Shown here one piece after another: positions 61,801 through 64,000 of a DNA stretch of 64,000 bases; the first letter of the stretch is position 1, and the number at the start of each line of letters is the position of its first letter. The DNA comes from Daucus carota subsp. sativus (Eukaryota; Streptophyta; Magnoliopsida; Apiales; Apiaceae): contig NC_030387.2 of assembly GCF_001625215.2 (NCBI RefSeq), positions 25,866,517-25,930,516 on the forward strand. Direction: 5' to 3'. A program made the translations under genes and the position numbers. The notes below the pieces were generated by a model. The model did no database searches, was not told where the DNA came from, and saw only the letters and a list, made by a program, of their open reading frames with translations.

Positions 61801-62821
61801 TATTATGCCTCGATATGAAACTCATGTTAAGAATGGAACTAAATCAAATTCCATGACGTCAATGCTACGGGGATAAAAGAGCCAAGAATATGGTGGCTTG
61901 TATGCTATTTAAGAATTAAGCCTAAAACATGTTTTAATTATCGAATTTTCAATGATGTGTCTGTAGTCCGTAGACACACAATAGTCACTAACTCCGATGT
62001 AAATACTAATTTTTGATTGGTGGATGGATATTAAAAGTTGATGACATCCTGCATTCATATTAATTCCACCAATGAAATTAAGTCATTTTCATAAGAGTTG
62101 GTGGCTTGGTGCTTAATATGTGTTCATGAGCACACACTATAAGAGTTGGTGGCTTGGTGCTTAATATGTGCTATAAACATACACTAGAAAAACCGTTTAA
62201 TTATAATACCGTATCATGGCGAGTGATGTATGAAGTTATGTGTGGATATTGTGCATAAGAAATGGAGAAAGTGGCTCTCATGCCTAAACCATTACAAGAT
62301 GTCAAGATGTTCTCGGGTCTAAAACATAAAAGTTACATGGATTTCGGTCTAATTAGAGACGGCAACGTGTCCCTTGTGTTTAAGACGTATCGACACAAGT
62401 CGTGTGCTCGATTATGTCTATGCCTCTGTGGTATTCTTGTGCCTCAACTTCTTAAACATAAGTATGTTTAGTAGTAGGATATTTTATTCAATTCACATTG
62501 ATGCGGGACAAGTAAAAGTCCTTGATCACTTTGATTTAATGGTGAATCATTTTACTTAGAAAAAAGAACACAACTTGTTTCAAATGTAGATATTCTTGAA
62601 ACTCATATTCCTCGCAGAAATATAATTCTTCGGGAGGAAATAACCTCCTTGAATCAGATTCTAGATACTTTTTCTTATACAAATCGATTCCTTATAGAAA
62701 TAGTTGAGTTTTGGGTTACATTTTGGGTAGCACACAAGAATTAGTTTATTAATTAGCTCTTTAATTAATCACATATTTACAGTAAAAATGGACTATTTTA
62801 CTGACAGTACAACTTTTTCTA
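58807..62821. other. Intergenic upstream of the GRAS gene
   Basis: About 4 kb without a recognisable gene. Seen are a roughly 70-bp imperfect tandem repeat at about 60262-60405 (ending GTAATCAAAACTAAG), a repeated ATCATTACTTGATTGTC (60523-60575) and a perfect-start 48-bp tandem repeat (62091-62186). The part 61400-62600 has a less AT-rich, retrotransposon-like composition but no domain I can name. Confidence 0.45.
62091..62186. repeat. 48-bp tandem repeat, two copies
   Basis: Units 62091-62138 and 62139-62186 share a perfect 32-base start (ATAAGAGTTGGTGGCTTGG and on) and a diverged end. Confidence 0.85.
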
Positions 62822-63046
62822 CTCCCTCCGTCCCCCTCATTTGTTTATATTGGAGGACGGGGCTCGGCACACATTCTAATGCTCTCGTAAAACGTAGTTA
62901 GATAAATTATTTTCAAATTTGGTGTTTAAATTTTTATAAAAAAAGAAAAAATTTAAAAATAAGTTATAAAACTATGTTTTATATGCGTCTTAAAATGCGT
63001 GTTGAGCAGTGTGAAAAAACCGTAAAGAAATGAAGGTGAGAGAGAG
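62822..63046. mobile_element. Stowaway-like MITE, one end decayed
   Basis: It starts CTCCCTCCGTCCCCCTC after TA (62820-62821) and ends in a diverged inverted copy, GAGAGAGAG, before TA (63047-63048). It belongs to the same subfamily as the copies near 10316 and 27480. Confidence 0.65.
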
Positions 63047-64000
63047 TAATATTTATCGGAGATCTATCATGTACACCTAACTTCTTCATTTCTTCATTCC
63101 CATAACCAGTCTGCATGGAGCTTTCGAGCTTATCAGTTCTAAGCATGGGTAGATCTAGGAAGAGGCATGAGAGACACGTGCTCTTCCCTAATTTTTATTT
63201 TTTTTAATATTTTTATCATTCTAAATTTTACAAAATTATAGAAGTGCCCTTCAAAATTTAAAAATATATATGTTTTTTCCGAAAATTTACTTGATGTCCC
63301 TCTAAGATTTTGCGTATATATCTGCCCTGGTTCTCAGCAACACAATTTGGAAAAGTTGAAGTCGGTTATTCTTATTCAGTAAAGCACTACAGCTGGTGTG
63401 ATGGTTTCCGAGGCATGCGAGCTATAGATAGGAGTATTTCACTGATCGATGCTGCCACCACCTAACTAATGTCTTACTGTGAGTTGGAGCCCAAGTAACA
63501 AGGTCTCAACTTGGAAAACCTATTTGTCATCTTATGCGGCAAGCATATGTGGAGGATGGTCATCATCACAACTCACAAGGCCGCTCAGAGGGTCCATGAA
63601 AATTATCTCATGCAAGTGCTGCATTGATTTGAGCATTAACTAAGTGTTGCAAATAGAGGTGGCAATATGGATGCAAAACCATTAAACCAATCCAAACCAA
63701 ACCAAAATTGTGAATTTGGATCCATTTGAAATCACATTTAGAAAAATGGATTTGGTTTGGTTTCTAGTCTCACATTTCTCACAAAATATGGTTCTAACCA
63801 CATTTGGTCTCACTTTTAAGAATTCTTATAACTCTCCACACACACACTATTATGTTTTTTTTCTTTTCTTTCTTTCTTTTTACTAATTATCACACATGCA
63901 CATCTCATTATTCGAACTCATGACCTTACTTGGAGAAACCAAGAGCTTAAACCACTCCATCAACTCACACACTCACACATACTTTTGTTATATTTAGTAT
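63047..64000. other. Intergenic, nothing firm
   Basis: No gene recognised. It includes an AACCAAACCAAA-rich stretch with its near-inverse TTTGGTTTGGTTT (63688-63762), suggesting the start of another inverted-repeat element that may run past the window. A C/T-rich run lies near 63860. Confidence 0.4.

Noticed and set aside
62262..62471. 69-residue plus-strand open frame
   Set aside because: No family resemblance, no splice context and no conserved motif; likely chance in retrotransposon-like DNA.

Overview
The window is nuclear DNA from a flowering plant, almost certainly a eudicot. It is AT-rich and intron-rich, with GT-AG introns and many small transposons. I could assemble seven protein-coding genes. 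For the five split genes I joined exons by splice motifs, reading phase and remembered family sequences. All five joins keep frame from start codon to stop codon. The species cannot be fixed from the sequence; no organellar or bacterial signature was seen. No rRNA, tRNA, CRISPR array, viral gene or toxin gene was recognised.

Layout. (1) 340-1875, minus: intronless cytochrome P450 of the CYP77B type. (2) 7837-11804, minus: five-exon receptor-like cytoplasmic kinase of the PBS1-like group whose catalytic loop has lost its key residues, so probably a pseudokinase. (3) 16300-19909, plus: six-exon RBP45-type RNA-binding protein with three RRMs. (4) 22063-27054, minus: eight-exon PLGG1-like glycolate/glycerate transporter without a visible chloroplast transit peptide. 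(5) 28568-38452, minus: eleven-exon OSCA/CSC1-type mechanosensitive channel with a Tyr/His-rich C-terminal repeat. (6) 40540-52613, minus: fourteen-exon Miro mitochondrial Rho GTPase. (7) 57000-58697, minus: intronless GRAS regulator of the SCL9/SCL14 type.

The genes do not form one pathway. Genes 4 and 5 are neighbours in the same order as I recall for Arabidopsis At1g32080 (PLGG1) and At1g32090 (OSCA family), which suggests old conserved microsynteny.

The rest is intergenic or intronic DNA full of small mobile elements. Two Mutator-like elements have 9-bp target duplications, one in a kinase intron and one in a Miro intron. Several Stowaway-like elements share one terminal motif. There are Tourist-like elements, a SINE, LINE remnants and a Copia-type LTR. 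Six tiny poly(T) insertions are flanked by 11-17 bp direct repeats. A copy of the 3' end of the OSCA gene sits in a Miro intron. I found no clearly new multi-gene system; the most notable items are the pseudokinase, the transporter lacking a transit peptide, the displaced OSCA fragment and the micro-insertions.
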